DNA from: Synanceia verrucosa
Taxonomy: Eukaryota > Chordata > Actinopteri > Perciformes > Synanceiidae
Assembly (NCBI GenBank): GCA_029721515.1
Contig: CM056556.1
Coordinates: forward strand, 6,200,501-6,264,500
DNA: 64,000 bases
Reading direction: 5' to 3'
Shown: positions 61,340 through 64,000 of the stretch, one piece after another
Layout of the letters: each line of letters begins with the position of its first letter
Position numbering within the stretch: the stretch's first letter is position 1
Made by a program: the position numbers and the translations under genes
The notes under the pieces: model-generated
What the model was told of the DNA's origin: nothing
What the model saw: only the letters and a program-made list of their open reading frames with translations
The model's database searches: none

Positions 61340-62389
61340 TTCACAAGCACTGGTAGCCCTGATCTAGGCGAGGAAAACAAATCAGCAACCAGAGGATTTG
61401 TGCTTATCAAACTGCAGTCTGGTTTAAATGCATTAAATGGATGACTAATGGCTGTCAATCACCAGCTCGGAGCAATATTACAGAAAGTTGCTCATCTTGG
61501 GAGAATTCTGTAAATTTGATATGTTGGATAATTTCACTATATATTACGCTGCATTTAGGAAACATTTTTGGAGATGGGATTATTGCGATTACGGGGCTTA
61601 ACTGACACTAAGTGTGGCTCACTAATTCACTGTGGTGAGTTAACTGTGTTTGGAGTCGTGAGCTGAAATGATAGTCTGGAGTGTGAGTTTTATTCACCCT
61701 GCCTTCATCCTCAGCACTCATAAGCACCTCTCTCCTTACAGCCTGGGGCCATACTGTGCATGCCGGTCTGCCTGTCTGTTTTCGGGTATGTGTGGGTTCA
61801 TGTGTCTAATCATTATGAGAGCATGCGTACACGTGTGTATACTGCGTGTGCATGAAGTTGTCAATCCCCAAGTGTGCTTGCTCTACTGCTTGAGTGTGTG
61901 TCAGTTTGAGGAGCACCCGGGGACCACTCAGGAACAAGTGCCCGGGGCACACACACTCTTAAAAGTGGAGCAGAGCTGTGGCAGAGTCCCCATGCTGAGC
62001 AGCATCCACCCTTAAGAAGGCCTGCTTAACGCACATATAGGGCAGACGCACAACACCAGGAGCATGTTGATCAAAGCACTTAACTCTAGCTGAACCTGGC
62101 TCAGTCAGAGTGATGTTTTAAACATAAATCTGTTTTCCTGAAGGCTGTGGGTGGGGTAGCATTGTGACATGTCTTCCTCTTTGTGTGTTTTAACCTTTAG
62201 TTCTTCCTCTTGCTATGTATATTTTATTCTACCAATAAAAAGACAATCTATGTAATATAATTCATAATTAATACAGGGGCACAGCCACATAGTCCCACAA
62301 CTGAGGCAGATGTTCTTGCAAGACAGATATCTGGGATTAAATTAGAAAATACTATTTAAATACTGTATGCAAAACAAAGAATGAATGAA
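61340..62389. other. No gene recognised
   Basis: Unique sequence; GTGT-rich patches at 61790-61910 are too degenerate to call a microsatellite. Confidence 0.5.
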
Positions 62390-62590
62390 TATTGTGTTTC
62401 ATAATAAAGCTACGGGTTAGCTTAGCATAGTAAAATGACTGAAAATAGGTGAATAGTTAGCATGGTTCCTGGCAGTAGCTTCATATTTGATATGAGACAT
62501 GAGAGCAGCATCAGTCTTATCATCTAATTTGACAAATACAGAGAACAAGCTGTTTCCAGACATAGTAAAACTATTCTGTTAGGGTACTTA
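62390..62590. repeat. Teleost dispersed-repeat fragment
   Basis: Contains GGGTTAGCTTAGCATAG, CAGTAGCTTCATATTTGATA and GACATGAGAGCAGCATCAGT. A diverged inverted relative seems to lie at 27003-27098 (CTGAGAGTTACAGAGAAAAT, CTCTCATTTATGGAAAATAT), immediately beside piggyBac-like copy 2. Confidence 0.4.
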
Positions 62591-62943
62591 AGGTGCATCC
62601 TGCCATGAACAAAAATGTTGTTTTCTTTTGTCAATAGCAAAAGTCCACCTTCCTCGCATGCTTATAATAAAAAGATAATACTAACACTGCATTTGCAGGT
62701 GCTTGCTCTATCTTTTTCTGACCTTTATGTTTGTTATCTGGCACATACACAGTGATGAGACCGCTGGACATGAGAGAGTACGGTTGGCCTTTACCTCACC
62801 CGAGTCCCCCATGTTTAACCCAATCACACAGCTCTCTGTGCACTGATAGGCTTCCTTTAACACCCAAGAAGACACATACACGAGTCTGTGACATATTAAT
62901 GAGTTATCACAGGTGACAGAAAGCAAGGGGGGAAAGGCAGAGC

Positions 62944-62961
62944 GAAGACGACGACGACGAG
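62944..62961. repeat. (ACG)n run
   Basis: About five ACG/GAC triplets, CpG-containing. Confidence 0.85.
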
Positions 62962-62984
62962 AGAGGGAGAAAGAAGTGCGGTAG

Positions 62985-63110
62985 GGAGGAAGGGTGACGC
63001 AGCGCTGCCTCTTTAGAAAGGCAAATGTGCCCCGGTCCCTATTGTCTGCTGGCTGACAGGCAGCCATGGGGGGCCAGACGAGAGGGGGCTCTGTCATGTC
63101 AGGGATTCAC
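62985..63110. other. Candidate conserved non-coding block
   Basis: GC-richer unique segment containing AAAGGCAAATGTGCCCCGG and CCCTATTGTCTGCTGG (SOX-like ATTGTC). Inferred from texture only. Confidence 0.18.
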
Positions 63111-63645
63111 CAGCAGCAGGAGAGGTGGATGAAAGACACAGCAATACAAATGCTGGTTGAAAGGCTAAGTAACATCTAAAGTGAGCAAGAGTGTGTGTCT
63201 TTGTGTAATGAACAGATGCTGGGCTATCATTACCGCTCTGTCTGCAAGATAGTTTCAATGTGTCAGCACATGTGTGTGTATATGTGCAACCCATGCATCT
63301 GTGTGAATGTGTCACCCAAATTTCAGGCTGACCTTACTCACCTCAGTGCCTGAGGTTACACACTACACTACCCCCTCCCCCCCACCCGCTCAGCAGGAGT
63401 CCTGATCATCCCAGCACTGTGGTGTTGGTATGAACATGTCTGCATTTGCAAATATGTATCTATAAATAAGAGATGAGCTAAAACCAGAAACTGATACAGT
63501 AGCAGCCAATAGAGAAACACCAGCTCCTGAATACTTTTTTCCCCAGAATAATTGTCACATTTATAATTCATGACCAAACAATGTACCATCAGTGTGTCCT
63601 TTCATCTACAGATGACCACCCTTTCAATCATCAGAAATTAGAAAC

Positions 63646-63750
63646 AAGTTTATTGCCACAGAAGTTTGCACATACAAGGAAATTTGACTTGGCATATTGG
63701 GGCATGACATAAATATAGAGCAAGAACAAGAGTGCAAAAACTATGACTTT
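63646..63750. repeat. Dispersed-repeat fragment
   Basis: GTTTATTGCCACAGAAGTTT, CATACAAGGAAATTTGACTT and GAGTGCAAAAACTATG match the pattern of a fish interspersed repeat remembered as 'tttattgccaagtaggtttacacatac'. Class not assigned. Confidence 0.4.
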
Positions 63751-64000
63751 ATCACTTCATAGGGATTTTAAATAAAACACTATGACTGTTCAGGAAAACT
63801 AGTGGGCAGTAAACTGTGTAAAAATCCAATATGGAAAACTCAAACACCACATCCCCTATGAGCTATTAAAGGCCTTCTAGTAGTGAGTCAAAAATCAATA
63901 GAAAGCTTCTAACTTCTGGGTTACATTCATACACCAACTTCCTGGTTTCTTCTCACAGTGATTCAGTCTAAGCCTTCTTTATCCCCCTAGATCTTGTTTT

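Overview
This is eukaryotic nuclear DNA, most likely from a ray-finned (percomorph-type) fish. There are no prokaryotic-style gene runs. No reading frame exceeds about 190 codons, and the longest are driven by CA/TG repeats or pyrimidine-rich tracts. About 40 dinucleotide microsatellites, mostly (CA/TG)n, lie across 64 kb, and remnants of several transposon families typical of teleosts are visible. The window reads as intergenic or long-intron sequence. No complete protein-coding gene, rRNA gene or functional tRNA gene is supported.

The best-supported content is mobile-element debris. (1) A four-copy piggyBac-like non-autonomous family (5416, 27101, 50741, 60399) has TTAA at the preserved ends, and copy 2 shows opposite-facing termini of the type CTCTTTGAGCACC. 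(2) A tRNA-derived SINE-like element at 13672-14017 has A and B boxes, an (ATGG)n tail and a 15-bp target duplication, and sits inside another repeat. (3) A 187-bp hAT-type MITE at 13265-13451 has an exact 8-bp target duplication, with a diverged inverted relative at 42818-43020. (4) A MITE at 11747-12026 has perfect 17-bp terminal inverted repeats. (5) A CAGGGT-ended MITE lies at 30406-30668. (6) An 'agtatg'-rich inverted-repeat element lies at about 4831-5341. (7) Two decayed Tc1-like elements lie at 43284-43564 and 47169-47474, both with recognisable but broken transposase peptide. Further pieces resemble repeats common in fish genomes; their family names are not assigned here.

Layout. 1-5 kb: mostly unique sequence with two weak exon candidates, at 1087-1304 (+, behind a strong splice-acceptor-like tract) and 2558-2671 (-, flanked by acceptor- and donor-like sites). 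5-14 kb: MITEs, microsatellites, a 99-bp (AT)n tract beside an 18-bp palindrome, then the hAT MITE and the SINE. 14-30 kb: mostly featureless with a few CA repeats and piggyBac-like copy 2. 30-39 kb: one MITE and several repeat fragments. 39-48 kb: very microsatellite-rich, with the Tc1-like relics. 48-60 kb: microsatellites plus moderate-complexity unique sequence in which I suspect, but cannot prove, conserved non-coding elements. 60-64 kb: piggyBac-like copy 4, compound repeats and repeat fragments.

No genes can be shown to work together here. If the window is intronic or regulatory, its function would lie in the candidate conserved blocks, and only a cross-species alignment can settle that.
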